Position numbers and translations under genes: made by a program. A DNA stretch of 64,000 nucleotides from Ophiura sarsii (taxonomy: Eukaryota > Echinodermata > Ophiuroidea > Amphilepidida > Ophiuridae), in the NCBI GenBank assembly GCA_035610835.1, contig CM069449.1, forward strand, positions 60,217,619 to 60,281,618. The letters run 5' to 3'. The notes beneath the pieces were generated by a model that ran no database searches, had not been told where the DNA came from, and saw nothing but the letters and a program-made list of their open reading frames with translations. Positions 10,898-21,878 of this stretch are shown here, in pieces; position 1 is the first letter of the stretch; every line of letters starts with the position of its first letter.

Positions 10898-13249
10898 TAA
10901 CGTAATAAACATATACAAACACATATAAACACATATATTCAACAACATCGAGCAAGGCAGTTTATTTTGTATACAAACACATCTTGTCGACATACATTGA
11001 AGCCCATTTGACAATATAAAGCAGTAAAAAACAGTAAACACACTTGTAACTTACACCAGAATGCAATTCCAACAACGAGGATAGATAACGTAATAAACAT
11101 AGTCACAGTTGTTTAGTACATCATTTTCAAACGCTTAGTTTTACATCACAACACATTTATTTTATCTTCAATCTTTTTTTACTTTTACCAACGAAATAAC
11201 AAACAAACAGTTTACCACATATTATGCTTACCACATATAATCTCACTTAACTTGTGTTAAATGACACAAGCATATATTTTATACCTCAAATTCTAAACAT
11301 CCACAATGATAATTATACAGAACTAAGCACTATCAAATGAAATATAATTTTCTATGTATAAAGCACCTCAGTGTATTCAACGATACCTAGTAAATGGTAT
11401 TTGAGAAAGTTAAGTTGACGAAATCAACCGAAAGACGGTTCTATATTTGACTCACTCTTTTAATGTAGGGTAAATAGGGAGAATAACGTAATAAACATGG
11501 TCACTAAATCGACTTATGTAACATAGCACTGTGCAGGTATGTTTATTAAACCATGGAACTTATAATAGCACTAAATATTGAATTGCCTTGTAATCTCTTT
11601 CAATTAGTAAGATATTGATTTATTTTATTTTAAATGATGGTAGTAGATTTGTAATAAGACTGTACTCTGATGACCTTTTTGTCTCCACTATTGCATTTGG
11701 TTCTGCCGGTATTACCATTAGTTGTTTGCACTGTGTCGCCCATATTCCTGTATAATAATAATAACAAAAACAAAACAAATTTGATAGAAGATATTGTAGC
11801 TGTTTGAGCTAGGTATACCATATTTAGTCACCCAAGTATACGTATTGGTTTATTACGTTATCCAATAGCCATAGAACTATACACCAATGAAGAATGCAAA
11901 CAAATGAGATTGTGTCAGTATGTGAGACAATATTGTATGTACACTAAGTTAACATCCATAAACACATACTAAATGTTGAATCACTGTGAACAAGGTGCAA
12001 TTATCTTTATCAAATGATGAAAAGTTTATTACGTTATCCATTATAAGGTGGTTTCAGTCCTGACATAGAAAGGTCCACATATTAAAATTATAACATTGGG
12101 TACAATGTATGATACTCAAGTCAATCATGAAAGCTATGGAATTGACGCCAACATTGACATGAGAATAGACAATGAGGTTGGTTACGTTATCCCGTTTATT
12201 ACGTTATTGGCAACTGCAACAGTGCCTAATGCTGGCTTATAACGTATACACAAAGCAATCAATGTAGATGTTAGCGATACCTACTGCATTTCTTCAAATT
12301 ATTAACCCCATTCTGATATCATAGGTCCATTTTTAATGTTCTTCTATCTATCTATCTATCCCGTAGTCTTGTCGACCGTTGGGGCGCCACAGATGCCGCC
12401 CTGACCACCAGCTCTCTCCATCCTTGTCGGTTCTCTGCCAATCTTAAGGTATCACTAAGCTTCAGGTCAGTCCATTCAGATATGTTGTCTTCCCACCTTC
12501 TTCTTGGCCGACCTCTTTTTCGCCCTCCTGGCACCGTGCCTTGCATTACCGTTTTGGCAAGTCCTGTTGATCGTGACACATGTCCATACCACTGTAGCTT
12601 GCGTCTTTTTACTGTGGTTAGGAGGTCTTTATAAGCGCTGAAGGCTGCAACAATTCTTAATGTTCTTAAGAGATCTATAATGACTTCAACTGTCATTCTG
12701 CTTAATTTTCATATTACTTACAAGATAAAAATGAGGAATTCTTACCATTCGTCGTGTTTTTTTTGCATTGTACTTTCAACGAGTATTCTCCATGCATGCC
12801 TGCGAAAAGGGCCTGCCACGTATCTTTGTTTAATACAGTCGTATATAGCAGCTGTCGTTCTTTCGATTTATTCGATAACGTAATAAACGATAACGTAGTA
12901 AACGTTTTTCGTACTCAAAGTACCATGAAGACGATCTGGAAAGAGCTAGTGAGTGCTCCAAGTAACCACATAGTCTTATGTATATGTATCAAATAGGTTT
13001 TTAACCAAAAAGTGTGTTTTGATACATAGTTCGGGAGAAATCTGAACAACGTAATAAACATCCTTAACAAGGTCGCATGCTTTGCAGCATTTTGATTTAT
13101 TCTCAAGGTCAGACATGCTACTATAGATTTTTGAAAATATTATTTTCCAACACCCATGTTCTTTTAGATTCAGAATATGTTAATTTAAATGTTTAAATGT
13201 AATTTTGAACAACTTTGATCCTTTATATGTCGCAGGTAACGTAATAAAC
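10898..13249. repeat. Cluster of the 13-bp motif TAACGTAATAAAC
   Basis: In forward orientation the motif lies at 10898, 11086, 11484, 12876, 12891 (one mismatch), 13047 (one mismatch) and 13237. In reverse orientation it lies at 11848, 12024 and 12194. Most copies are preceded by GA or GG and followed by AT. Sequence between copies is not obviously repeated. One further reverse copy lies at 5512. Chance would give essentially none in this length. Subterminal transposase sites of a large DNA element or a cluster of bZIP-like regulatory sites (core ACGTAA) are both possible. No protein-coding gene was seen here apart from the LINE fragment at 12343-12696. Confidence 0.85.
12343..12696 (-). mobile_element. 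LINE 3' end fragment with (GATA)n tail
   Basis: The minus strand encodes about 110 residues typical of the C-terminus of RTE/Jockey-type LINE proteins, including VKRRKLQWYGHVSR, GGRKRGRPRRRWEDNI and a WRELV-VAPQRSTR end. It is followed at once by a (GATA)n tail (TCTATC repeats at 12344-12360 on the + strand). The frame is intact but 5' truncated, as is usual for LINE insertions. It lies inside the TAACGTAATAAAC cluster and presumably jumped into it. Confidence 0.85.
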
Positions 13250-13736
13250 ATCAACATCTCGGACAAAATATATGAAATTGAAACAGGTAAACATCGTAAA
13301 AGATGTGCATTTTTTTCTAACCATGGAATATCGCTATATGTTCCCTACAAATTAGGACATACCTTGTTGAAAATCGTGTACTTTTTGTATTGTAATTAAT
13401 AAAGGCAAAATTTACTTTTATGCTGCGGACATGGACATTTCGCTAATTTGGGGGTATATGAGGGCAATTTTTATAGCAAAGTATATAGCAAAGTATATAT
13501 ATCCAAGTAGAACACATCGAGATATATCTAGGAAAGAAGTTTTTCAAGCAGGAAAACATTGTATAACACAGAAATGGACCAAAGACATCAAAAAGTTCAT
13601 TTTGCACTGTTTTCATGAGAGTTAACCGTATTGTATACATCTACATTTTACCACGTAAATATGGAGATCAGAATGTATAAACATGATTAAAAATCCATGG
13701 CTAAAAATACAAACTAGAGCTCTGTCAAAATAGGTT
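13250..13736. other. No gene recognised
   Basis: AT-rich sequence with short open frames on both strands, none recognisable. A short direct repeat AAAGTATATAGC occurs near 13478-13495. Confidence 0.5.
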
Positions 13737-13815
13737 TTCTGGGACACCCTGGATAACTCAATCTCAATAGGGCGAAATCTCCCACCACATTGGTATATAA
13801 TTCTGGGACACCCTG
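13737..13815. repeat. Two direct copies of a mariner-like terminus
   Basis: The 15-mer TTCTGGGACACCCTG occurs at 13737-13751 and again at 13801-13815. It is the inverse of the CAGGGTGTCCCAGAA-type terminal repeat common in mariner elements. Both copies point the same way and enclose about 50 bases, so they are remnant ends rather than a complete element. Confidence 0.6.
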
Positions 13816-14182
13816 TATTATAAAGGATGGACCTTGACCATGAATGTGCGGGATCATATGTACTTATTACAATCAGTTAGTATTCTCTCATAGTGTCACC
13901 ATTTTTGGCCATCCAGTCAACACGTTACTACGGATTTAGTCATGAAAGTGTTGCGTTAGTTTTGCCACTGCCTAATTGGCAGGGAGGACTAAAGTGACGT
14001 GTAACACAATTGCAGTTTGGCTTTCTGACGAATCTGATCTTTGTGAGTTTGTGATTTTTGAACAAAGAGGCTGGACTGGAACCGCCCCTAAATACGCCAT
14101 TCATATACATTAGATATCAAGTGGGTAAGTTAAATTTCATTTTTTAACATTCGTCCGTGCAAATGTCTGCCATTTTAGTATG

Positions 14183-14582
14183 TACGAAGCCCCGGTGGGG
14201 GGGGGGGGGTACTCACGTATATTGGCCATACGGGTATGTGCGGCTGGCAAGGACCCCTTTTCACGCCTTTCGGCCGCTCCTTAAGACCCCCTTTTCATCC
14301 ACTGGCAGTTCCATAAGACCCCCTTTTCATCCATTGGCAGTTCCCTTAGAACCCAAATTCAACCAAAAATCATAAAATGTGTGAAAATCTTATGAATTTG
14401 AGTTATGTAGTCTCAAATTTTGCCTAAAAATCAGTTTATAAGACACAATTTTGTATAATAATTCAGATCTCTAAGACCCCAATTTCGGCGACCGTTCAGT
14501 TCGGTAGGCCCCTGTTTTCAGACTGCCCAGCCGCACACCCCTACCCTCTTCACTATTCGAGTACCCTCCCCGGGTACGAAGC
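14183..14582. mobile_element. hAT-like MITE with 8-bp target duplication
   Basis: The direct repeat TACGAAGC at 14183-14190 and 14575-14582 flanks a 384-base element. The element starts CCCGGTGGGG...GGTACTC and ends GAGTACCCTCCCCGGG, so its ends are inverted repeats with a poly-G expansion in the left one. An 8-base target duplication is the mark of hAT-superfamily transposition. Inside, a unit like AAGACCCCCTTTTCATCCA is repeated in tandem. No transposase is encoded, so it must have been moved by another element's enzyme. Confidence 0.85.
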
Positions 14583-15385
14583 GTGCGTGAAAGGCAAGGC
14601 CTACATGGCGATTTTAAACGAAGTGAACAAAATAAACGTTTCTAATTTTCACAAGAATGGATACCTTTTTAAAACTTAATTATTTTCGGTAAAATATTTC
14701 GCAATATAATAATACTGAAAACATATTTGGAAAGAGAAGACTTGTAGAAGTATTTTGGTACCAAATTTGCAAAGTACAGATGAAAGTTATGCGAACTGCA
14801 AAACTGAACTTTCATATAAACGCGAAGGAAAGAGCATGGCAGAAAAACAATGAAGCTAGCTTTCGTTTTCAAATAATAGCAGCTCGATCTATCGGCTTTG
14901 GTCACTAATGTGCAGAGAACTTATTCAGTGAGTTATTGAACATAATCGATCAAATCAATAATGATCTACATCTTGATAATTAGTTTAAATTAAGCAGAAA
15001 AACATGTTTCCATCCATATTACCTATGATAAACCACAGAATATTTGAATAGTATATGTATTTTAAACGAAAAATTGAAGTGTCCTTTTATATTGGAATCT
15101 CAAAAGCACTTTATTCAATTAAAAATATAATTCCTGTCCAAGTGTAATTCGCACTCTTGTTACTGAATTGATCATCCGTAGAGTTAAGGTTGCAATATGA
15201 AGTGTGTTTGATAGAGGACTTATATAAAGGGCTTACTTTAACCATTGACAATCGAATGTAGGGATAAGAAACTATTGCACTATTAAATGAATTGTTCGGG
15301 ATACCATGGGCACTCTAAAAATACATACTTTCAATTTATTGGAACAGTCAGTTTTGGAATAATTACATTTGTTTCGATTTGGACA
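14583..15385. other. No gene recognised
   Basis: AT-rich sequence without a recognisable frame, repeat or RNA gene. Confidence 0.5.
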
Positions 15386-15409
15386 GGGGCGTAACAGAGG
15401 TTGGTTGTC

Positions 15410-15439
<30 letters not shown>
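15386..15439. repeat. GGCGTA element with 29-base poly-G tract
   Basis: The string AGGGGCGTAACAGAGG is followed by TTGTCA and 29 uninterrupted G (15411-15439). A similar arrangement recurs at 16349-16406 and, inverted or partial, at 27151 and 39828-39867. This suggests a small interspersed repeat that carries a G-tract. Confidence 0.65.
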
Positions 15440-15444
<5 letters not shown>

Positions 15445-15589
15445 CCAAATAAATTCCTGGTTAGAATAATTCCGTCCCTTTTTAAGTCCATAAAAATAGA
15501 TTACTGATTTAAAGAAATTAATTGCCACCAACATTGTAATCTGGCAAAAATGATCCTCTTTTGGTTTTGACTACTTCCACCAAATAAGA

Positions 15590-15840
15590 CGAGATAGGAC
15601 CAACCGCTGCGCTATGGCTTTGTTCAGCCAAGCACGCTAAATAATAAGTAGGTATATTTGCAATGGCACCACGTACTTTAATTATAGGCCCGACTGCGAC
15701 GATACTGCTAAAAGTTCAGCCAAGCAAGCGAAATAAATTGTGAGGCGAGATTGCACGTGGGCGAAATTAACGAGAGGCGAAATTAGCGAGAGGCGAAATG
15801 TACATGAAGCGGAATTTACGGGAAGCGAAGTGTCTAGCAT
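15590..15840. repeat. Direct repeat and 17-bp minisatellite
   Basis: A block GTTCAGCCAAGCAMGC-AAATAA occurs near 15623 and again near 15714. It is followed at about 15769-15836 by four to five degenerate copies of a 17-base unit like GCGAAATTAACGAGAGG. The array is too short and irregular to be coding. The following 500 bases hold no recognised feature. Confidence 0.6.
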
Positions 15841-16344
15841 TAGACTTTACAATGTTTTTAGAATGTGCTCGAAACTATTATTCTTAAGTGCATCTTCCAC
15901 TTCGAACTTTTGTTACTGCATGTAGCCTATCATCTCTAACCGGGGGGACTTTAAAGGGATGAAGTGTGTTTGATAGAGGAATTATTGGGCTACTATTATA
16001 AATAACATGATATGTTCGAACAGTATTAATGTAACAAAACGCAACGTTTTTGACAAATCCACATAATATATGAAATGCGGGGAACATGTAAAACATGTAT
16101 ACAGCGACGCACATCATGAGCATGATGAGTCCTGCAAGTTGTACAATTGTATAATGTTTTGAATTATGTTACCATACATTTAAGCGAGTGATTTATAGTA
16201 GCCCTCCGACATCCTGGGACGGGGTTTTTTGTTACACTGATAACTAAGGGGGTTATAACCCCTTCCCACCACACCCTCCAAACTGAGATGCAGAGTATGC
16301 TTATTTTGGTACCATGGTGTAGCTAGAGGTCTCCTCTTTCCATG

Positions 16345-16406
16345 CATACCCAGTGGCGTAGAGGATTTTTGTCAGGGCCTGGGGGGGGGGGGGGGGGGGG
16401 GGGGGG
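16345..16406. repeat. GGCGTA element with 26-base poly-G tract
   Basis: CCAGTGGCGTAGAGGATTTT is followed by TTGTCAGGGCCT and 26 uninterrupted G (16381-16406). It is the second member of the family seen at 15386. The next 470 bases (16407-16880) hold nothing recognised beyond a short ATGGCGGCCATTTTGGAATT match to the GGCCGCC repeat near 16726. Confidence 0.65.
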
Positions 16407-16956
16407 TGGCAGATCAGAAAATGTTCGTAAAAGGGTGCCCACGTTTTTGTTTCAGTCAGCTCAGCAAACTTGAAAGGGGGAGGGGGTGGGGTAACAGTAA
16501 GGGCAGGGCGGTAAGGGCATGTTGTACACCAAACGCTCATTTTTCAATATGAGAGCAAGTTTAAATGTTGACCCCATATGCAAAGGTCAACGAAAGGATA
16601 ACTCGTTAACCAAACATCGGAAGTAGGGCAAACTATACTTTTTCGGAATCCTTGTGCTCAACGTAACAATTTGGTATACTTCTAAGCTTAATTGAAGCTA
16701 TTTGAATTTTCGGGCCCCTGTATACATGGCGGCCATTTTGGAATTTGCGCTATAAAAGAACGTTCCCGTCATATTTGAGAGGTGCATGGGAGCTCATTTT
16801 CTTTTAAAATGGTTCTAGTTGACAAATTCACTAAGAAACTAAGGTATCAAGATTCCAAGACAACGACTCTACTAATGGGGAAATACGTTGGAACCTTTTT
16901 TCAATCTGACAAGAAATATCGATGTTGTGTTATGTTCACTTTCGGTTCTCATTGGT

Positions 16957-16972
16957 GGCTCTGAAAAGAGCC
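16957..16972 (-). terminator. Histone mRNA-type 3' stem-loop
   Basis: On the minus strand this reads GGCTCTTTTCAGAGCC, a 6-bp stem with loop TTTC, preceded by CCAAA and followed by ACC. It fits the SLBP-binding consensus. It has no attached histone frame. Confidence 0.7.
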
Positions 16973-17122
16973 TTTGGATCTCCTTTGGATCTTGTTCAAA
17001 AAATGGATTTATTATAAAAAGAGATTAATAGATATGTGGTAATCAAAAGAAAGACCGATGTTGTGTATAGTTCATTTGGGAAACATAAACAAATGTAGTT
17101 TATTTGAACTTCAAGATCCAAA

Positions 17123-17138
17123 GGCTCTTTTCAGAGCC
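17123..17138 (+). terminator. Histone mRNA-type 3' stem-loop
   Basis: GGCTCTTTTCAGAGCC on the + strand, preceded by ATCCAAA and followed by ACTAATGAG. It is identical to the minus-strand copy 150 bases away. No histone coding sequence lies upstream. Confidence 0.7.
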
Positions 17139-17389
17139 ACTAATGAGAACATATATTAAACTTTCTTCATGAGATTGAAAACGGACCTATTTAGGGACTG
17201 TTCATTATTTATGCTGTGGGGGCTTGGGAAAATATAGGGGGCCATGTAAATTTCAGATATTGGAATAGGAAGCTTTGTAGTTCTAATACTTACACAGGGG
17301 GTTAACATTGTAAGGTTTCGATTGAACTATTGAAATGGTGGCGATATAAGGGCAAAACCGTGTTTAAGGCCTCAGGCAGGCAGTCTTGT

Positions 17390-17990
17390 TTATTTCTCGT
17401 AAAATGTTTGTAAAATCAGTTTGGGACATAATTTTTCTTGTTTTCGAAAAATAGTTGTATTGTTACAAAATAAAATCTTGTTTCGCGTAAAATGTTTGAT
17501 TTTTTTTGGGTTTATAATATTAAAAAAATTGGAAATAATTTTAAAAAAATCTTGTTTCTCATATTTTGTTAAACAAATATTTGTGGCAATAATTAAAAAA
17601 AACCTTGTTCCCCTAAAATGTTTGATTGTTTTTGTAGTTTTATATAAAAAAAATTGTTTGCCATATTTAAAAAAAAAATCTTGTTTCTCGTATTTTGTTA
17701 AACAAATATTTGTGGCAATAATTAAAAAAAACCTTGTTCCCCTAAAATGTTTGATTGTTTTTGTAGTTTTATATAAAAAAAATGTTGGCCATAATTAAAA
17801 AAATCTTGTTTCTCGTATTTTGTTAAAAAATATTTTGAAAATGATTAAAATAATCTTGTTTCTCGTAAAATGTTTGAAATTTTTTTGTAGTTTCATAAAC
17901 AAATTTTGTTTGCTATAATTTAATAAAATCTTGTTTCTCGTATTTTGTTTAACAAATATTTTGGCAATAATTAAAAAAACCCACTTATTT
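17390..17990. repeat. AT-rich tandem satellite, about 130-bp unit
   Basis: At least four units alternate TTGTTTCTCGTATTTTGTTA, AACAAATATTTGTGGCAATA, TTGTTCCCCTAAAATGTTTG and TTTTTGTAGTTTTATATAAA. Units at about 17552-17664 and 17682-17791 are almost identical, while the outer ones are diverged. The Leu/Lys/Phe-rich open frame across it is a by-product of unit lengths that keep the frame. Confidence 0.85.
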
Positions 17991-17999
17991 CTCGTAAAG

Positions 18000-19035
18000 T
18001 ATAAGTATTATTTTTATGCCCTAACAAAGTTTTAAAAGACTGACAATATTTTCGAGAAACAAGATTTATTTTAATTTACATCCATTTTGTATTTTATTAT
18101 TAATTTACAAATATTTTGTTTAAAGATTCGTTTTATAAGGGTAATTTCAGGGGCTATTTTAGAGTGACATGCCATTTCTTTCTGCGTTTTTGAAACATGA
18201 GATAAACTTTATGACAGCAAAACATCTCCCCTGTGCATGCCCCCTTCTGGGACAATCTGTTGGAAAACTATCTGTCTGAAAATCATCAGTGAGCTAAGGG
18301 GAGGAAAACATGTAATTTGGGATTACAAGATATTGTCTTAGCTTTGCGCCAATGTTCACAAATTAGATTATTTCACTATCGTATCATGGTTTTTCGAAGT
18401 CGACTTTGGTAAAAAAATGTGTTCGTTTATTTATGCACAACTTATTCATGATAACATTTAGGGCTCAGCTGATATTTACATGTATATTAGTGAAGCCAAA
18501 CCCTCACACATATTAATAGGGTTAAATAAAATACAAACCTACCTAATTTTGTCATCTACTGATTTCATTCTCCTGAATCGGCTTCACCCACTCTACACCT
18601 ATTTGGAGCAAGGGGTCATAGGTTTCCGTCAAGGAATATTGTCTACGAGGCAAAAAGGGGCTCAAATCACACACAAATGTCTAAATATGCCAAATTTTCC
18701 CACTCGATACACTCGCCATAACGCAATTTTACATGATAAAAAGAGGGGCCATGCCATCAGAAAGGAGGGCCATGCAACAGTCGCCCATGTCTATCTATAA
18801 TTTGTTAGGACACCCCCTAAGAATAACAAGTAGAACATGGAGTTAGTAGGGGAATGGTCTATGTAAAAGGCTACTGGTTAGCAGGGGTTAAGGGGTATAT
18901 ATCTTATAGTTGGAGATATAGAGGGGTAGGTAGTTTTAATACAAGTCTAAACAAATTATCGGCTCCCGCCCCCTTTCCTCCAACATAAAGCATGAACTAT
19001 CTCTTTTTATACAGTATCGCACCCTCCATTTTTTT
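18000..19035. other. No gene recognised
   Basis: A 106-codon frame at 18480-18800 has no recognisable domain and looks like chance. No splice-site-framed exon or repeat family was identified. Confidence 0.45.
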
Positions 19036-19039
19036 CAAG

Positions 19040-19150
19040 ATTCAAAGTGTATTTTAGAGCCACCATTCCAATGAGAACCTAAAGTGAACATAACACAACA
19101 TTGATCTTTCTTTTGAGATTGAAAGAAGGTTCCAACCCATCTCTTTTTTT
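19040..19150 (-). repeat. Third, inverted copy of the histone-loop repeat
   Basis: The reverse complement matches 16885-16965: GGTTGGAACCTT, CAATCT, AAGAAAGATCAATG, GTTGTGTTATGTTCACTTT and GGTTCTCATTGG. Its stem-loop region is degraded and no longer pairs well. Together the three copies outline a repeat of roughly 110-200 bases. The next 1050 bases (19151-20201) hold no recognised gene, only a 16-base poly-C tract at 19595-19610. Confidence 0.7.
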
Positions 19151-20201
19151 ATAAATACACTTATGGTATATGGTGAGACGCACGGATTAGCATCGACGAA
19201 AATTACTTCTAAAGACTGCACATGTCCTATTCCTCTCCCAGTTTTTAAACAATCTTGGTCTTACTTTTCTCTTACTTATTCATATGTGTCTGCTTGAAAG
19301 CCCGTTTATGCCAACGTTCAAATATCCATCAAAAATGTTCCAAATATCGGAATTCCATCCGGTTTTTTACTTCTTAGTGATGAAAATGATGTTTCAAACA
19401 TATATACTATATATTTATAAGTATACAATTAAGAAATGTTCAAAAATGGTGATTTAAATCCATTGGAAGGCGGCGACCCCCACCCTCGGACTTTTACGTC
19501 TTACCCTACCCCTGGTTAAAGTGGTACCCTCAAGAATCAAGAAGAAATTCGTCGGTAACCACCCCCCTAAGAATGTTCGCCGGTGGTGTAATAACCCCCC
19601 CCCCCCCCCCTCCCCCAAATAGGACGACGTGGATTAGGGCCCGAAATTAAATCATTCTACAAGAATTCTCTATCCCAATATGTTTCAAGAGGTATACAAA
19701 GCTTTAAAAAGGTATCGACACTTTTTGGACACCTTGTATTACTTGTAAATATCAATGTTAATATGAATGCATACATTAGAGAAGGTTAACTCTTGATTTC
19801 CAAATACGTTCTATTTATTCTATCTTTCCCGCATATTTCATTAAATCATTAAGACCATAATTATTATGTTGCAAACTTGCAATTTGAAATATTAGTCTAC
19901 CATTGCATATCATTCACCTCAATCTCCCTTTGTTCAGTATACGTGGTGTTGGTACATAGCGTATCCAAAGGTCAATAATATAATTGAAAATGAGCCGCCC
20001 TGAACTCCACGAAATGCCAATCATTTTGTTCGTTTATTGATTTCATTAGATATGAGAAAATATTTATTTTTGATATACTGCAGCGGGTGGATCAAACATG
20101 CTGTAACGAATACTTATCGGGTATAACTAATTCTGAAACTATAAATCTAACCATGTGATTTCACTTCTTTCATGTGTGCTATTGCACGTAGATTGGTTTT
20201 C

Positions 20202-20400
20202 TTATAATAAAGCTACAACTAAAATAATGAAACCAATTACGGTTTCAATATGCAGGATAGTGCGAAAGATTATGTGTTTGGGACGTTTTTGAACGGTGGA
20301 AAAATCCTCGATCAACATTACACTATTTGCCGATGCTTTGCCGCTACCATTACCAGAATCAATAAGTTTCTCATACACGTCACATGAACACAGCTCTAGG
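20202..20400 (-). CDS. Candidate 3'-terminal exon, single membrane segment, unknown function
   Basis: On the minus strand a plausible acceptor (pyrimidine-rich run ending ACACAG) at 20401 opens a frame of about 65 codons to a stop at 20202. The peptide is acidic and Ser-rich near CDVYEKLIDSGNG, then basic (VQKRPKH), then has a hydrophobic C-terminal segment (TVIGFIILVVALL) that could span a membrane. A second minus-strand frame at 20595-20843, with several cysteines, might be an upstream exon, but no clear donor links them. It is divergent to the MLKL-like gene and about 0.6 kb from it. No family was recognised and it may not be a gene. Confidence 0.25.
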
Positions 20401-20989
20401 CTGTGTATTATGTTATAAAAACAAGCGCAAAAACTAAAAATCGTACTTGTTGTGGGTTTTGAAACATAGCTAATACTCATTAACCAACCCTTACATCTTG
20501 AATTAAAGAAACTACGATTGTTATAACACATTACCTGGTATAGTGTATGCACTGTAATTTCATACCTGGGAACAAATACATTTATTATCGCAGATCACGT
20601 GACTAAGGATGGGACAATGTAGGGCAAGTTACATTGTTCAGATAAGATATCAAGACTAAGAAACGGAGCCCCACAGTAACAGTGAACTTTAACGAGGGGG
20701 TCTACAATATCAACCACACTTCTATGATTAATTCCTGAAGAATTTAGCGCCAGGTAAATTGTCCAAATGCATTTGATCATCATACCGGGCATCATACACC
20801 TAGAATAATCTGATTTGTTGGTAACCAAAAACCGTGGATACAAGATTGTCGACTTATTTTACATTGATCTTGCCTCAATTTAATACTCGAATTGTTTTTA
20901 CTTAAATAATAGCATTTCTAACGAGCTGCATGTATATACATTTTATTTAATGCATTCTTATTTTGTTTGTTTTTGCATTGGGTTGATCA

Positions 20990-21551
20990 GTGAAGTTGGA
21001 ATATAAGATATCCATCAAGATGGCCGATCCGATAGTTATTGTAGAGAGAATCATCAAATTGACAATTTACATTCACAAAATCGTCAAAGAAGTGAAAGCA
21101 TTCCCAGAACTTTTCAAGAAATTGGACTTTAAAATTCAGCTTATGAAGCCTACTCTTGATGTCTTGTCAAATTTGAAACCTTTGAGAGGTGTGCTTCATA
21201 AGAATTGCAAACAAGTCCCACAAATGCACTTGTTTGCTAGTTCATTATCAAAAATTCTGGATTGTTTCGAGAAAGTTTCCGATTTCGTCGAGCAGGTCAA
21301 AGCAATGAATAACATGCAAAAAGTAACTAAAAGAAGTTGGGTTCAAAAAACGTTCGATGAGTTAGCCTGGGAGCTTGACGAACTACAGAAATCTATCCAG
21401 TTTTCGGTGTTAACAGAGGTGAAAGTAGACTGCAACAAGGGTGCCGATGTAATGCAATCTCTTCTCAAACACGCGAGACATAGTGGTGCTTTCTTAGCAA
21501 ACTCGGCAAGTTCCGTAGACGGTCATCAACGTCCCGGTGCTGTAACAACAG
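20990..21551 (+). CDS. MLKL-like gene exon 1: four-helix (HeLo-like) N-terminal domain
   Basis: The start codon is taken as ATG 21020 (AAGATGG, good Kozak context). The bases before it look like 5'UTR after a possible acceptor TTGATCAG at 20989. The 177 codons are almost all amphipathic helix. Residues about 3-27 (VERIIKLTIYIHKIVKEVK) are followed by FPELFKKLDFKIQLMKPTL (28-46), then a helix through about 70-100 and another through about 110-150 (FDELAWELDELQKSIQF). The order, length and Lys-rich first helices resemble the MLKL N-terminal four-helix bundle, which in vertebrates inserts into membranes during necroptosis. The last part is Ser/Ala-rich and may be a linker. The donor CAG|GTGGGA leaves phase 1 and matches exon 2. 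An alternative donor at 21418 would be phase 0 and would not fit. Domain identity rests on pattern only; other HeLo/adaptor-type helical bundles are possible. Confidence 0.7.
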
Positions 21552-21574
21552 GTGGGACATAAATTTAAATAATG

Positions 21575-21690
21575 TCATTATTATAATCATCATCATCATC
21601 ATCCGTCGGCTGCAGAGCAGGCGACCACAAGATTTCTCAATGCACGACGATAGCAAGTGCGGCAATCTGTCTTTCTTGAATTGCACCTTC
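21575..21690 (-). mobile_element. LINE 3' end fragment with (GAT)n tail, in intron 1
   Basis: Minus strand: bases encoding the end of an RTE-like LINE protein, with CTTGTGGTCGCCTGCTCTGC matching the end of the 32706-35095 element. They are followed by a (GAT)n tail (ATCATCATC repeat at 21585-21603 on the + strand). It is severely 5' truncated. It lies only about 25 bases past the exon 1 donor of the MLKL-like gene. Confidence 0.8.
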
Positions 21691-21804
21691 CCTGTCCCCC
21701 AGTAATGGTAATTGTCTTATGTAAGGTATGAAGTGCGTGGTCGACCTGGTCTCATTTTGCCATGTGTTGGTAAGTATAAAGCATTATATAGGCCTACACA
21801 ATAC

Positions 21805-21878
21805 GTCGCTGTTCTGACATACCGGCACATCACAACAGAATTAAGTAAAGTGATGTGCCGGTATGTCAGAACAGCGAC
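21805..21878. repeat. Perfect 29-bp hairpin in intron 1
   Basis: Arms 21805-21833 and 21850-21878 are exact reverse complements around a 16-base loop. The arms begin GTCGCTGTTCTGACATACCG. It could be a tiny MITE or foldback, or a folded RNA in the intron. The perfect match implies recent origin or selection. The next 1.1 kb (21900-22980) holds nothing recognised. Confidence 0.85.

Larger units (their letters stand above)
16880..17145. repeat. Inverted repeat carrying two histone-type 3' stem-loops
   Basis: Two copies of a segment lie back to back. Each contains, read from its own strand, CCAAAGG, then CTCTTTTCAGAGCCAC, then AATGAGAAC. The minus-strand copy also matches 19040-19150. The 16-base stem-loop GGCTCTTTTCAGAGCC with its CCAAA leader is the consensus of replication-dependent histone mRNA 3' ends. 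No histone coding sequence is nearby on either strand, so the stem-loops appear to have been copied as part of a repeat, probably from a histone gene 3' flank. Confidence 0.7.

Noticed and set aside
16782..17145. A histone gene next to the stem-loops
   Set aside because: No H1, H2A, H2B, H3 or H4 sequence is readable on either strand in the surrounding 2 kb.
17421..17798. 125-codon Leu/Lys/Phe-rich frame
   Set aside because: It is simply the translation of the AT-rich satellite. The peptide repeats with the DNA unit.
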